A stretch of 64,000 bases of DNA from Actinomyces radicidentis (GTDB taxonomy: Bacteria; Actinomycetota; Actinomycetes; Actinomycetales; Actinomycetaceae), in assembly GCF_001553565.1 (NCBI RefSeq), contig NZ_CP014228.1, positions 1,302,001-1,366,000 on the forward strand. The letters are read 5' to 3'. Positions 16,470 through 28,837 of this stretch are shown here, piece by piece. A model generated the notes under the pieces. It saw only the letters and a list, made by a program, of their open reading frames with translations. It was not told the DNA's origin and did not search any database. The position numbers and the translations under genes were made by a program. How positions within the stretch are numbered: the first letter of the stretch is position 1; the number at the start of each line of letters is the position of its first letter.

Positions 16470-17282
16470 GTGAGCAGCCCGGAACCGCGCAGCGACACCG
16501 GCCCCGACGCAGCGCCGGAGAGCGCTCCGCCCCCGGTCCTTCCCGTCGCCCCCGACGGCACCGTCCACCTCGGCGCCGATGTCCGAGGCATCCTCGTCGA
16601 CATCGACGGGGTCCTCGCCGACCACCGCACGGCCGCCGACGCCGCGGTCTACTCCTGGGCGTCCACACTCCCCGGCTGGGCCCTCGGCCCCGCCGAGACC
16701 GCCGACCTCTGGGAGCGCCTCGACCGCAAGCACTTCCTGCGCTACCAGCACGGCGAGCACACCTTCAACGGCCAGCTGCTCGCCCGCGTGCGGGAGTTCG
16801 TCCCCGGCGCCGCCGACCTCGACGACGACGCGGCCCAGGCGCACATCGACGACTACTACGCCCACTACCGCGCCCGTCTCGTCCCGTACCCGGACGTCGC
16901 CGGCTTCATCGCAGGGCTCCGCGACGCCGTCGCCCGACGCGGCGCCGCGGGCGAGCGGCTCGCCGTCGCCTACGTGACCAACGGGGACGAGGAGTCCCAG
17001 CGGATCAAGCTCGACGCCGTCGGCGCCCTCGTCGAGGACTGGCCCCTCATCGCCTCCGCCGAGGTCGCGGCCTCCAAGCCGGATCCACGGATCTTCGCCC
17101 TCGCCTGCGAGAGCATCGGCACCACGCCCGACGTGACCGTCATGGTCGGCGACGACCCCTGGTCCGACGTCGACGGCGCCACCGGGGCCGGGTTGCGGTG
17201 CGTGCACCTGCGCCGCTCGCCGTCGGCGCCCTCCCGACCCGTCGCCACGATCGACACCCTCGCGCGCCTCGTCGTCGACTGA
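16470..17282 (+). CDS. HAD-IA family hydrolase
   Basis: 270 residues with motif I VDIDGVLAD, motif II VTNGD, the lysine in SKPDPRIF and motif III VGDDPWSDVDGA, all HAD subfamily IA features. Likely a small-molecule phosphatase; substrate unknown. About 40 proline-rich N-terminal residues precede the domain. GTG start at 16470 with CACAAT (16458-16463) 6 nt before it, a variant of the leaderless pattern seen across the window. It lies 24 nt after the TadB/C gene. Confidence 0.88.
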   Translation: MSSPEPRSDTGPDAAPESAPPPVLPVAPDGTVHLGADVRGILVDIDGVLADHRTAADAAVYSWASTLPGWALGPAETADLWERLDRKHFLRYQHGEHTFNGQLLARVREFVPGAADLDDDAAQAHIDDYYAHYRARLVPYPDVAGFIAGLRDAVARRGAAGERLAVAYVTNGDEESQRIKLDAVGALVEDWPLIASAEVAASKPDPRIFALACESIGTTPDVTVMVGDDPWSDVDGATGAGLRCVHLRRSPSAPSRPVATIDTLARLVVD

Positions 17283-17424
17283 GCGACGCGGGCCCGTCGG
17301 TCCCTCCGCAGGTCGCCCGCGGCAGGCCTCGCCCCCCCGCACCGCCCTTGCGCGAGGCCCGGGCCTCCGGCCCGGGGCGGTCCCCGCCCGAGCCAGGCCG
17401 CGGCCGTCGTGGCACCATGGGCGC

Positions 17425-17937
17425 ATGGCACTGCCCAAGAAGCTCCTCAGCCGGGACGAGGTCGTCGTCCGCCACATGCGCACGCACCCCAAGGTCCTCA
17501 TCGGCCGCACCCTCCTCGAGGCGCTCCTCCTCGTGGCCGCCGTGGTCGGCACCGTCTACGCGCCCGAGTCCTGGAACCCGTGGGGCTACGTCGCCATCTG
17601 GGTCGTCTGGCTGCTGGTGACGATCCCGCTGCTCCTCGTCCCGTGGATGCGCTGGATGTCGATCACGTACACGGTCACGACGAAGCGCGTCATCACTCGC
17701 TCCGGCATCTTCAACAAGACCGGCCACGACCTGCCGCTGTCCCGCATCAGCGACGTCCAGCAGGACCGCTCGGCCGTCGACCGGCTCTTCGGCGCCGGCA
17801 CCCTGCGCCTGCAGACCTCGGCCGACGACCCGCTCACCCTCACCGACGTCCCCCAGGTGGAGACCGTCCAGGTCGAGATCGCGAACCTCCTCTTCCACGA
17901 CGTGCAGGGCGCCATCGACGCCGACCCCGACGACTGA
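17425..17937 (+). CDS. PH-domain (DUF304, YdbS-like) membrane protein
   Basis: 170-residue protein with two membrane helices (about residues 30-75) followed by a bacterial PH domain (YTVTTKRVITRSGIFNKTGHDLPLSRISDVQQ). Function of the family is unknown. Start ATG at 17425; CACCAT at 17413-17418 lies 6 nt before it and no Shine-Dalgarno is seen. Confidence 0.88.
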   Translation: MALPKKLLSRDEVVVRHMRTHPKVLIGRTLLEALLLVAAVVGTVYAPESWNPWGYVAIWVVWLLVTIPLLLVPWMRWMSITYTVTTKRVITRSGIFNKTGHDLPLSRISDVQQDRSAVDRLFGAGTLRLQTSADDPLTLTDVPQVETVQVEIANLLFHDVQGAIDADPDD

Positions 17938-18219
17938 GCGGCGCCGCCCGCGCACGCGGCCCCGTCTCCGCGCGGCCCGCGCTCCGCACGCCTGAGCGTC
18001 TGAACCACTTCCCATCGTCTGGACCGCCTGAGCCGCCGGTGGTCCAAACCGTTCCAGGTGGTCCAAACCCGGGGTGGGGGGGCAGAGGCGGGGATTCGCG
18101 GCCTGCCGGATGAAGGCGTCCGCGCGCTGTTCACCTCGTCACGCCACCGATCGTCGCTCGCCCCGCTCCCGCGGCATTCCGCCGAATAGGACCTCGGTCC
18201 CGGTATTCCGTGACGCCAT
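17938..18219. other. Intergenic region with 13-nt direct repeats
   Basis: No gene found. GGTGGTCCAAACC occurs at 18038-18050 and 18057-18069 (19-nt period), with a partial relative near 18003. They may be protein-binding sites. The strong tetR operators begin downstream at 18220. Confidence 0.5.
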
Positions 18220-18269
18220 GTGCTGAAGAGCACCATTCCTGCACTTGGTGCAAGTCTGCACTCGGTGCA
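18220..18269. promoter_or_regulatory. Duplicated TetR operator
   Basis: Two 13-bp palindromes of form TGCAC-N3-GTGCA lie at 18240-18252 and 18257-18269 (17-bp period), just before the tetR ATG at 18281. A third, looser palindrome GTGCT-N4-AGCAC is at 18220-18233. They are best read as operators for the TetR protein encoded immediately downstream, which would repress itself and the transporter. Confidence 0.75.
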
Positions 18270-18280
18270 GGATGTTGGTC

Positions 18281-20811
<2,531 letters not shown>

Positions 20812-20930
20812 CACGCACTGACGCTCTCGGGCCCGCCGTCGTCGTACGAGGGGTGGCGCCGGCACCGTGCATGCTCCATCGCGCCCCTCCTGCTCCGCCC
20901 CGCCCGCTCCCGCCCCGCCCTTCGCCCCAA

Positions 20931-20993
20931 AGGCAGACATCCTCGGCAAAGTGCGACGCCGTCGGCGTCGTACTCTGCCGAGGATGTCTGCCT
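20931..20993. terminator. Long two-tier hairpin between convergent genes
   Basis: Perfect 18-bp outer arms at 20931-20948 and 20976-20993 (AGGCAGACATCCTCGGCA and its complement), with an inner perfect stem 20954-20960/20964-20970 (CGACGCC/GGCGTCG). It sits between the convergent transporter and ahpD genes and is a likely bidirectional terminator. The remaining DNA in 20812-21173 shows no gene. Confidence 0.75.
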
Positions 20994-21173
20994 CTGTTGA
21001 TCGGCTCGGGAGCGCGCCGCACACGACGACGGCCGGCCGCCCCGGAGGGCGACCGGCCGTCTGCGCGAACCGGGCGCTCAGTGGCAGGGCGTGCGGCCCA
21101 CGGCTGCACGGTTCGCCGATGAGTGCCCGGTCCGTGGTGCGGGGCCAGCGCTGCGCTGCGGCGGCGCTGCGGC

Positions 21174-21704
21174 TCAGCCGAGCGTCTCGACGACCTGGAT
21201 CGCCTGGGCGGCGGCCTGGACGGTCGCCGCGATGCGGACGGCCTCCCAGACCTGCTCGGTGGACAGGCCCTCGCCGCGGACGGTCGCGTCGTGGGCGGTG
21301 ACGCAGCGCTCGCAGCCGTTGATGGTGGAGACCGCGAGGGACCAGAGTTCGAAGTCGACCTTGTCGACGCCGCCGGACGTGCCGATGATGTTCATCCGCA
21401 GGCCCATGCGCTCCTTCTCGTAGTCGCCGCCCAGGAAGTGGCGGGCGCGGTAGGCGACGTTGTTCATCGCCATGATGGAGGCGGCGCCGAGCGCGGCGGC
21501 CTGGGCCTCCTCGGACAGGTGCTCCTTGGCCTCCTCGGCGACCTGGACGAGCACGGACTCGTTGCGGGTCGCGGCGGCGGCGGCGAGGAAGGTGCCCCAC
21601 TGCTGCTGCTCGGTCAGCGTCGTCGTGCGGGCGAGGCTGGAGAGGTTGAGGGAGAGGTCCTTGGCCCAGTCGGGCAGGGCGGAGCGGAGGTTCGCGATCG
21701 TCAT
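21174..21704 (-). CDS. ahpD: Alkylhydroperoxidase AhpD
   Basis: 176-residue carboxymuconolactone-decarboxylase-like peroxidase/reductase. The catalytic C131-x2-C134 with H138 (CERCVTAHD) matches M. tuberculosis AhpD, where the pair relays electrons from dihydrolipoamide systems to AhpC. It follows ahpC by 5 nt on the same strand, forming the ahpCD operon. Confidence 0.95.
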   Translation of the reverse strand: MTIANLRSALPDWAKDLSLNLSSLARTTTLTEQQQWGTFLAAAAATRNESVLVQVAEEAKEHLSEEAQAAALGAASIMAMNNVAYRARHFLGGDYEKERMGLRMNIIGTSGGVDKVDFELWSLAVSTINGCERCVTAHDATVRGEGLSTEQVWEAVRIAATVQAAAQAIQVVETLG

Positions 21705-21709
21705 GCGGC

Positions 21710-22294
21710 TCAGGCCTCCATCTCGTGAAGGGCGTCGATGGTGGCTGCGCCGGCCTTCCAGTTGCAGGCGCAGAGCTCGTCGGACTGGAGGGCGTCGAGC
21801 TGGCGCAGGACCTCCTCGGTGTTGCGGCCGACGGAGTCCGCGGTGACGGAGACCGACTGGATGGCGTTGTGCGGGTCGACGATGAAGGTGGCGCGGTCGG
21901 CCTCGCCGGTGGCGCGCTTGATGCCGAGGGCGGTCACGAGGTCCCGGTTGAGGTCGGAGGCCATGACGAAGGGGAGCTCCTGGAGCTTCTCGTGGCTGCG
22001 GCGCCAGGCGTAGTGCGTGTACTCGTTGTCGACGGAGACTCCGATGACCTCGCAGTCGCGGTCCTTGAACTCCTCGTAGAGGTCGCCGAAGGCGGCGATC
22101 TCGGTGGGGCAGACGAAGGTGAAGTCCTTCGGCCAGAAGAAGACGACGCGCCAGGTGCCCTCGGGGACGTCCTCGGAGGAGACGGTCGTGAAGTAGTCCT
22201 CGGGCTGGTCGGCCTCGACGTTCTTGAGGTTGCCGGGGATGAGGCCCGTCATCTTGTAGGCGGGGAACTGGTCGCCGATGGTGAGAACGGCCAT
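21710..22294 (-). CDS. ahpC: Alkyl hydroperoxide reductase AhpC (2-Cys peroxiredoxin)
   Basis: 194 residues. The peroxidatic cysteine is C62 in FTFVCPTEI, and the resolving cysteines lie in LCACNW (C175/C177), as in the mycobacterial AhpC group. Reduces H2O2, organic peroxides and peroxynitrite in the cytoplasm. AGGAGG precedes the ATG. A clear promoter lies at 22372-22400. No oxyR gene is adjacent, so the regulator is not identified. Confidence 0.96.
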   Translation of the reverse strand: MAVLTIGDQFPAYKMTGLIPGNLKNVEADQPEDYFTTVSSEDVPEGTWRVVFFWPKDFTFVCPTEIAAFGDLYEEFKDRDCEVIGVSVDNEYTHYAWRRSHEKLQELPFVMASDLNRDLVTALGIKRATGEADRATFIVDPHNAIQSVSVTADSVGRNTEEVLRQLDALQSDELCACNWKAGAATIDALHEMEA

Positions 22295-22371
22295 GGTTGC
22301 CTCCTAAAGGCTCGGAAGGGGTGGTGCGGGCGCGGGTCCAGGGAGGGCGCCCGACCACGTTGTCGGGACCA

Positions 22372-22400
22372 ACGCTAGGTCGTCCATCCAATAACAACAA
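22372..22400 (-). promoter_or_regulatory. ahpCD promoter
   Basis: On the minus strand TTGTTG (complement of 22395-22400) is spaced 17 bp from TAGCGT (complement of 22372-22377). It lies in an unusually AT-rich patch (about 22385-22440) flanked by the inverted pair CCAATAA (22388-22394) and TTATTGG (22433-22439), which could bind a redox regulator. Confidence 0.6.
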
Positions 22401-22584
22401 GTAAGTAACGAAGTGGTTTTCCGAAGGGTACATTATTGGTAGTGCTGTCCTCGTCCGTCGACGTCGACCGGCCCGCCCGGTTCTGTCTGGTCGGTAGGAA
22501 TGACGGGATCGGCCACGCACCGCCGTCGTCCCGTCACCGTCAGACGGCCGCCGGGCCCCGCCGTCGTCCCGAGGAGGAGGCCCC

Positions 22585-23518
22585 GTGTCCATCGCCGACC
22601 AGCTCACCGACGCCCAGCGCGAGCGCGTCGAGGGGGTCCTGTCCTCCCTCACCTGAGAGGAGCACCTCAACCGGGTCCAGATCGTCTCCCTCTTCGACGC
22701 CGACGACGCCCGCGCCGCCGCGGCGAGCGGCATCGGCTCCCTCTTCTGGGCCGGCTCCGCCGAGGCCGCCGGCGAGCCGGACCCCGAGCTCACCGTCCTC
22801 GGCGACCAGGCCCCCTCGGCGTCACCCTCGAGGGCGGCGACGCCGTCGCCGCCGCAGGGGACGCCGACCTCGTCGTCCTCGCCCTCACCGAGCCCGGCCG
22901 GATCGCCGGCGAGGTCTCCTGTTGCGCCGGCCTCCGACTGCCCGGGAACCAGGTGGCCCTCGTCCACGCCGTCGTCGCCGCGGGAGCCCCGCTGGCCGTC
23001 ATCATGACCAACGGGCGCCCCCTCGTCATCGGCGACTGGTGGAGCGAGCCGGACGCCGTCCTCTCGGCCTGGCACCTGGGTGCCACCGGCCCCGAGGTCG
23101 TCGCCGACGTCCTCGCCGGCGCTCTCAACCCCTCCGGCCGCCTCCCCATGAGCTTCCCCCGCACCGAGGGTCAGCTGCCCGCCGCCTACGACGCCGCGGA
23201 GAGCACGGGCCGCCCGGTCACCCGCGGCGGCGCCGAGCGCGAGACGGTCCTGGACGCCTTCCTGGCCGGGCCGCATAACGTCGACGAGTACTTCACGAGC
23301 AGGTACCGCGACGTCGCGGAGCTCGGCCCTGAGCTGCGGGTCGGGCACGGTCTGTCCTACTCGGGCCTTGGGCACGAGGGGCCCGCCCTGTCTCAGGAGG
23401 CGATCAGCCTGGCCGAGCTCGCCGTGGGGGCGAGTGTCGGGTGGAGTCCGGGGTGTTCTACGTCAGCCTCGGCGGGTACCCCGAGACGACCCCCGCGCTC
23501 CTCGCCGTCACTGGGTGA
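22585..23518 (+). pseudogene. Remnant of a GH3-family beta-glycosidase
   Basis: Starts with GTG after GAGGAGG and reads an N-terminal GH3-like segment (VLSSLT, then an in-frame TGA, then [13 protein letters not shown] ... [14 protein letters not shown]). Most of the catalytic barrel is missing, and the homology resumes in another frame with [19 protein letters not shown] ... [19 protein letters not shown] ... YFTSRYRDV ... GHGLSYS, the typical GH3 C-terminal domain. The end shifts frame again to a fibronectin-III-like tail ([23 protein letters not shown], residues continuing to the TGA at 23516-23518). A stop, at least two frame changes and a large deletion make it non-functional. Confidence 0.8.
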
Positions 23519-23850
23519 GCGACCCCCTCAAGCGGGTGAATCACCCTCACCCCCAGAGGGGGTATGCGCCCCAGGTGCGTGGCCATCCTTGGAATTATGC
23601 GGCTTTCCCGGTGCGGGTGAGGGGGTGGGTGAGGGCGAGGGGTGAGTGACCCACCCGTGGGGTGGGTGAGGGTGTCACCCGCTCGCTGGGTGAAGGTGGG
23701 GGCCCTGGCGGACCCCCGGCGGGTGCAATTCTCAATGCCCCCACACTTATAGGTGACTCTCGCTCGATCACCGTGTTTCCTAGTGGCGACACGACCGGAC
23801 CACGCGGTCCGCTCCTCGAAGAACCGGGAACATGAGAGCAGGTACGCCAC
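23519..23850. other. Repeat-rich intergenic region
   Basis: 332 nt without a gene. The first 180 nt are crowded with GGGTGA / TCACCC short words that can form several G/C hairpins, for example around 23644-23690. The last 100 nt are more AT-rich, with CTTATAGG near 23747 as a possible promoter for the small membrane protein. Confidence 0.45.
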
Positions 23851-24132
23851 ATGAGCACGATGACGCTGACGCAGTCCGCGGCCCCCACCCAGGTCGCGGT
23901 CCGTCGTCCCGCCACCGTCCGCCGCGAGAGCAACCTCCGTGCCGCGATCATGCCGGCCGTCTCCGGTCTCCTCCTGGTCCTCGCCGTCCTCGTCAGCGTC
24001 GGCGTCCTCTCCGCCGCCGTCGCCGTCGTCCTCGCCGGCGACTCCGCCCTCGCGACCACCGTCGTCGGCGTCGCGGGCATCGTCCTCGTCGGCGTCGGCT
24101 GCCTCGTCGCGATCCGCTCGCGCTCCTACTGA
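23851..24132 (+). CDS. Small two-helix membrane protein
   Basis: 93 residues: a polar, basic N-terminus (about 33 residues), then two hydrophobic helices (about 34-60 and 66-87) and a short SRSY tail. Not recognised as a known family. Strong third-position G/C bias, an isolated position with its own upstream region and a downstream terminator at 24186-24231 support a real gene. Confidence 0.6.
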   Translation: MSTMTLTQSAAPTQVAVRRPATVRRESNLRAAIMPAVSGLLLVLAVLVSVGVLSAAVAVVLAGDSALATTVVGVAGIVLVGVGCLVAIRSRSY

Positions 24133-24185
24133 GCCTCGCGCTCACCCGTGGCGCCCGGAACTCCGGATGCCGCCGACCCAGACTT

Positions 24186-24231
24186 CCGGGCCGGCTCACC
24201 CTTCTTCCTGGCTTGGGGTGAGTCGGCCCGG
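24186..24231 (+). terminator. Terminator after the small membrane protein gene
   Basis: Arms 24186-24201 and 24216-24231 (CCGGGCCGGCTCACCC / GGGTGAGTCGGCCCGG) pair with one mismatch around a 14-nt loop. Confidence 0.7.
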
Positions 24232-24346
24232 TGCCCTTAACGGGGCGGTGTGGAACGCCCGACCCGGAATGCCGACGACGGCGTCGGCGTTGCTCACCAC
24301 GGGTGGGTGGGAACCCTGCCCTGACGCGACGGAGACAAGGAGCAGC

Positions 24347-25330
24347 ATGAAGCTCAGTGCACTCGAGCAGATCCCCCTCTTCGAGGGGCGCACTCCCAGG
24401 GAGGGCCTCGAGCAGACGGTCCGCCTCGCCCAGGGGGTGGAGGAGCTGGGCTTCGAACGCTTCTGGGTGGCCGAGCACCACAACACGAGCGCCTTCCTCT
24501 CCAGCGCCCCCGACCTCGTCATGATGCACGTCCTGGACGCGACGAGGACGATCCGTGTCGGCTCGGGCGGCGTCATGGCGATGCACTACGGCAGCCTGCA
24601 GATGGCCGAGCGCTTCGCGACCCTCGCCACGCTCCACCCCGACCGCGTCGACATGGGCCTGGGCCGCGCCCCGGGCGGCGACATGCTCGCCTCCCACGCC
24701 CTCAATCAGAACCGTGTCATCGACCCGGACTCGATCAACACCCTCATCGACGAGACCAAGGCGCTCGTGCTCGACGAGCTGCCGGTCGACCACCCCTACG
24801 CCTCTCTCGAGGTCCACCCGACGCCGGCCGTCCTGCCGCAGTTCTGGCTCCTCGGCTCCTCCGGCCAGTCGGCCGCCTGGGCCGCTCAGCACGACATGAA
24901 CTACGCCTACGCCCAGTTCTTCTCGGGCCGGCAGTCCGTCGACGTCATGGACCACTACCGCTCCCACCTGCCGGAGGGGGCGACGGCGGGTCAGACCCTC
25001 TCCGCCCTGTGCGTCTCCGCCGCGTCGACCCGCGAGGAGGCCTGGGAGCAGGCCCTCGTGGCCGGGGCCTTCCGGCTCGGACTGCGCACCGGCCGCTCTG
25101 GCGGCTTCCGCTCCCCGAGCACCTTCACCCCGGAGTTCCGGGAGCAGGTGGAGCAGTACCTCACCCTGGATCCCTCGGTCATCATCGGCACCTACGACGA
25201 GGTCGCCGAGGTCGTGAGCTCCTTCGCGACGAATCATCGCACCGACGAGGTCATGCTCATCAGCTACATCGACGACGTCGAGGTCAAGGTCAACCAGTAC
25301 CGCGAGCTCGCGAAGCGCCTCCGCGACTGA
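24347..25330 (+). CDS. Luciferase-like flavin monooxygenase (LLM family)
   Basis: 327 residues with a TIM-barrel bacterial-luciferase-like sequence: FERFWVAEHHN, TRTIRVGSGGVM, ERFATLATLHPDRVDMGLGRAPGG, and a C-terminal VIIGTYDEVAEVV segment. Such proteins use reduced FMN or F420 to oxidise small organics; the substrate is unknown. It resembles the single-chain MsnO8/YvbT-type group. AAGGAG at 24337-24342 precedes the ATG at 24347. Monocistronic. Confidence 0.9.
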   Translation: MKLSALEQIPLFEGRTPREGLEQTVRLAQGVEELGFERFWVAEHHNTSAFLSSAPDLVMMHVLDATRTIRVGSGGVMAMHYGSLQMAERFATLATLHPDRVDMGLGRAPGGDMLASHALNQNRVIDPDSINTLIDETKALVLDELPVDHPYASLEVHPTPAVLPQFWLLGSSGQSAAWAAQHDMNYAYAQFFSGRQSVDVMDHYRSHLPEGATAGQTLSALCVSAASTREEAWEQALVAGAFRLGLRTGRSGGFRSPSTFTPEFREQVEQYLTLDPSVIIGTYDEVAEVVSSFATNHRTDEVMLISYIDDVEVKVNQYRELAKRLRD

Positions 25331-25760
25331 GGTCCTGGCAGGGGCCGCGCGTGCGTCTCTCACGGATCGACTCAACGGCGGTGATTCGGGATGCTTCGGC
25401 GTTCTGGGGCGCCGCTGTTTCGGGCCTAAAGTCCTGACTTCGGGTGCCCGGAGGGGCTTCGCAAGGAGATTTCATCGAGCCTGGCGTCCAGATCGTGACC
25501 ATGCTTTACGGATCATTGTGGCGCCAGGGTGTTTGTGCAGGTCAGGGGTTGTTTCGGGTTCTTCCGGGGCCGCAATAGGGCAGCCTGGGGATAGGTAGTA
25601 ACGATGAGATGTGGACTAGCCGACTCTCGTTGACGCCTCAACGAGCGCGCGATGGTGGGGTTTTCGGCCAGTTTTCGGTGCAAACAGGCATGCTAATCCT
25701 TTATTAGAACGACAGTGGAATATCGCTGGTCGGGATCGTGGGATCTGGGTACCGTCACAC
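25331..25760. other. Upstream region of the first surface protein gene
   Basis: About 430 nt without a gene and clearly less GC-rich than its surroundings from 25500 to 25740, as expected for a promoter region. TACCGT at 25750-25755 lies 5 nt before an in-frame GTG at 25761. I cannot pick a -35 with confidence. Confidence 0.4.
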
Positions 25761-25826
25761 GTGACTGAGGGATCGCTGTGGGCCCCGCACCGTGTCCCCG
25801 CCCCTTCCACTGGCAAGGCCCCTCCC

Positions 25827-28682
25827 ATGTCCTCCTCCGCACCCAGGCCGCTGACGGCCGCGCGGTACGACGGTGTGCCGCGGCGACTGCTCGCACTCCT
25901 GGCGGCGCTCGCCATGGTGTTCTCGACCGTCGTCGCCGGTGTCGTCGCGGCGCCGCGCGCCTCGGCCGCCGAGCTCGCCGGCCAGCTCACCAACGTCAGC
26001 GTGACGACCACGAAGACGACCGTGACCGACGGCGCCTTCATCACCTCCACGATCAACTTCTGCCTGCCGTCGACGGCCGTCGCCGGCGACACGATCACGA
26101 TCACGCTGCCCTCGCAGACCCAGAAGTGGACCCGCACCTTCACGGTCAACGGCTCCAGCGCGGCTCGAGCGAACACCGTCTTCGGCGAGGGCGTCGTCGA
26201 CAACAACCAGAGTCCCGCCGCCGCGACCATCACGCTCATGGACGCGTGCTCGGACCTCGCTGGACGCGGTGACCTGTGCGTCTCGCTCGACCTGTCGGGG
26301 TACGTGACCACGACGCAGGAGGCCGGCACGGAGCTCCTCATGGACTACAAGATCGGCTCCGAGACGGTCACTCCCACCAACCCGCCGGTCATCGTCAATC
26401 CGAACCCCGCCGGCAAGGACGTTCCCCCGGTAACCCCGCAGAAGAACGGCCGATTCACGAACGACGGCGACCGCTGCCAGCAGGCGGACACGAAGGAGGG
26501 GTGTCTCGCGTGGGACATCACCGTCCCGCTCGTGGCCACCGATGAGAACGGCACGCCGAACGACCTCACCGACGACACCCCGCGGGTCGACGCGAACGGC
26601 AATCCGGTCATCGCCGACGAGATCACCGTGACGGACACCGCCCGCTCCGCCAGCTGGCAGTGGTACTGCGCCAGCACCACGAGCCGCGTCACGGTCAACA
26701 CCTACAACGCCGCGGGCACCGCGCACGCGACGGGCACCCAGTACCTCACCGCCACCGGTGCCAAGGACCCGGTCACCTACCCGGGTCTCGTCAAGAGCGT
26801 CTCCTGAACGCCCGACCAGCTCTCCGTCACCTTCGACACGACGGTCCTCGATGACCCGACGACGGCGACGGACGAGCGCGCCATGATCTCGCTGACCCTC
26901 ACCTGGCGGGCCACCCCGGTCAACGTCACGCAGGCGCAGACCACCTACAACAACGACGTCTCGATCACGTCCAACCGTGGCACCTACCAGCGTCGCACCG
27001 AGTACTCGAACACCCGCGTCGGCGGCAACATCACCGGTGACGGCATCACCGTCTCCGAGCACGACCGCGAGACCGGTGCCGAGGCGGACACCGCCGCGGA
27101 CGCCATCGACCTGCCCTCCGGCACGACGTCCCGTCCGATCGTCATCCAGGTGACGAACTCCGGCACGACCTCGCTGCGCAACTTCACCGTCACCGACTCC
27201 ATCATCGAGGGGTCGGGCGAGCTGAGCGGTCTCTACTGCGACTTCTCCGCCTGGGGCGGCTCCGACCACGTCGACGCCACGACGGACGCCAACGGCGAGC
27301 TCGTCGTCTCCAGCCTCACCGCGGCCGAGGCCGCCGCGGTGGCCGCGGGCACGACGCCGGTCGCCTCGAAGTCCTTCGCCGTCGCCGTCCCGGCCGGCGA
27401 GCACTTCAGCTGCTACGCGACCGTTGAGGGCATCGTCGGCGTCCACGGCGACAACGTCACGGTCACCGCCTACGGCAATGCCAAGGTCCAGGGCGACAAC
27501 CCCTTCTACGCCAAGGGCGACGAGCCCGCCTTCGCGGTCTCCAAGGTCTCCACCGACAAGACGGCCGACAACACGACGGGCCTCGTCAAGCTCGCCGGCG
27601 GCCAGACCACCCTCGACCGCTCCTACACGGTGACGGTCAAGAACACCGGCTCAGCGGACGGCACCTCGGCCCCGGTCTACGACACCCCAGCTGCCCACGA
27701 CGGCTTCACCATCACGGGCGTGACGGTGAACGGTCAGCCGGCGGAGATCGCCGACGGCAGGGTCGCCCTCGCCAAGGACGGGGCCACCCTCAAGGCGAAC
27801 GACGGCAAGGATGGCGGTGATGACGAGAAGACCTACACGATCGTCGTCTCCTAGGCCATCGACTACTCCGTCATCACCTCCGAGGGCTGGATGGCCCTGG
27901 GTGAGTGCGCCGCCGCCGGCTCCACCTCGGACTCCGTTTCCGACAAGGGCGTCGCCAACGTCGTCACCATGGAGGGCGACTCCGACGCCGAGCAGACCAC
28001 GAACAACTGGGACTGCACCCCCGTCACCCCGCCCACCCCGTCGATCGACATCGAGAAGATCGATGAGAAGGGTCACGACGCGGACACCGCCAAGGAGACC
28101 GTCGGCCTCACCAAGACCAACGGCGTCATCGGCCTCGACGTCCCGGTGACGAACGCGGGCTCCGTGGACCTCACCAACATCGTCATCACCGACCAGCTCC
28201 TCGCCGGCTCCGGCAACGTCACCGAGCTGACCTGCGACATGACGAACTACGGCGGCAAGGTCGTCACCGACGACCTCTCTGACGGCAAGATCCGCATCGA
28301 GGGTGGCCGCGACGTCGTCCTTCCGGTCGGCAAGGTCATCGACTGCACCGCCAAGCTCTCCGGCGTCACCGCCGTGGTCCACTCCGACCGCATGTCGGTC
28401 ATCGCGGACGGCATCATCATCGGCGTCGACAAGGACGGCAAGAAGACGGAGAAGCTCGTCCCGGTCAAGGACCACGACGACTACTTCGCCAAGACGACCG
28501 TCCGCCCGACGCCGAGCACTCCGGCCACCCCGGTCAAGCCCGGTACGCCGAGCAAGCCCGGTAAGCCGACGCACTCCCTGGCCCACACGGGTACGGACTC
28601 CCTCGCCGCGATCGTCCTCGCGGCCGGGGCCCTCACCGGAGGCGCCGTCCTCGTCGGCTCCCGCCGTCGCAAGGACGCCTGA
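25827..28682 (+). pseudogene. Cell-wall-anchored surface protein gene with two in-frame premature stops
   Basis: One continuous frame of about 950 codons is broken only by TGA at 26805-26807 and TAG at 27852-27854. Before, between and after these stops the same frame encodes a matching surface protein: signal peptide (LLALLAALAMVFSTVVAGVVAAPRASA split by cleavage near ASA-AEL), repeated beta-rich DUF11-like domains (ITGDGITVSEHDRETGAEAD and DIEKIDEKGHDADTAKE are related units), and a C-terminal sorting signal LAHTG, hydrophobic helix and RRRKDA tail. It would be anchored by sortase if read through. An alternative start GTG is at 25761. It looks recently inactivated, though sequencing error or read-through cannot be excluded. 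Confidence 0.8.
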
Positions 28683-28728
28683 GCGACCATGGACCGCCTG
28701 AGCCGGCCCGCCGGCTGAGCGCCTGACC

Positions 28729-28761
28729 GACTGCCCGCCACCACCGCGGTGGCGGGCAGTC
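28729..28761 (+). terminator. Terminator after the interrupted surface protein
   Basis: Perfect 14-bp arms 28729-28742 and 28748-28761 (GACTGCCCGCCACC and complement) with a 5-nt loop. Confidence 0.8.
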
Positions 28762-28837
28762 GTGCGTCCCGGGGGCGGCGGCCCCGAGGGCCCCGGCGTC
28801 GTCGGCCTGGCCGGGCGCCCCGCGATAGCGTCGGGCC

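Noticed and set aside
22436-23375. Possible intact protein in the frames at 22436-23278 or 22500-23645
   Set aside because: Only part of 22500-23645 matches GH3, the rest is frame-shifted low-complexity sequence; better explained as a pseudogene.
23519-23700. CRISPR-like array in the GGGTGA/TCACCC region
   Set aside because: Words are short, irregularly spaced and in both orientations, with no constant repeat-spacer pattern and no cas genes.
25755-27446. 563-codon minus-strand frame opposite the interrupted surface protein
   Set aside because: Considered because the plus frame has stops, but it is again an Arg/Gly/Val/Asp shadow, while the plus frame has signal peptide and sorting signal.
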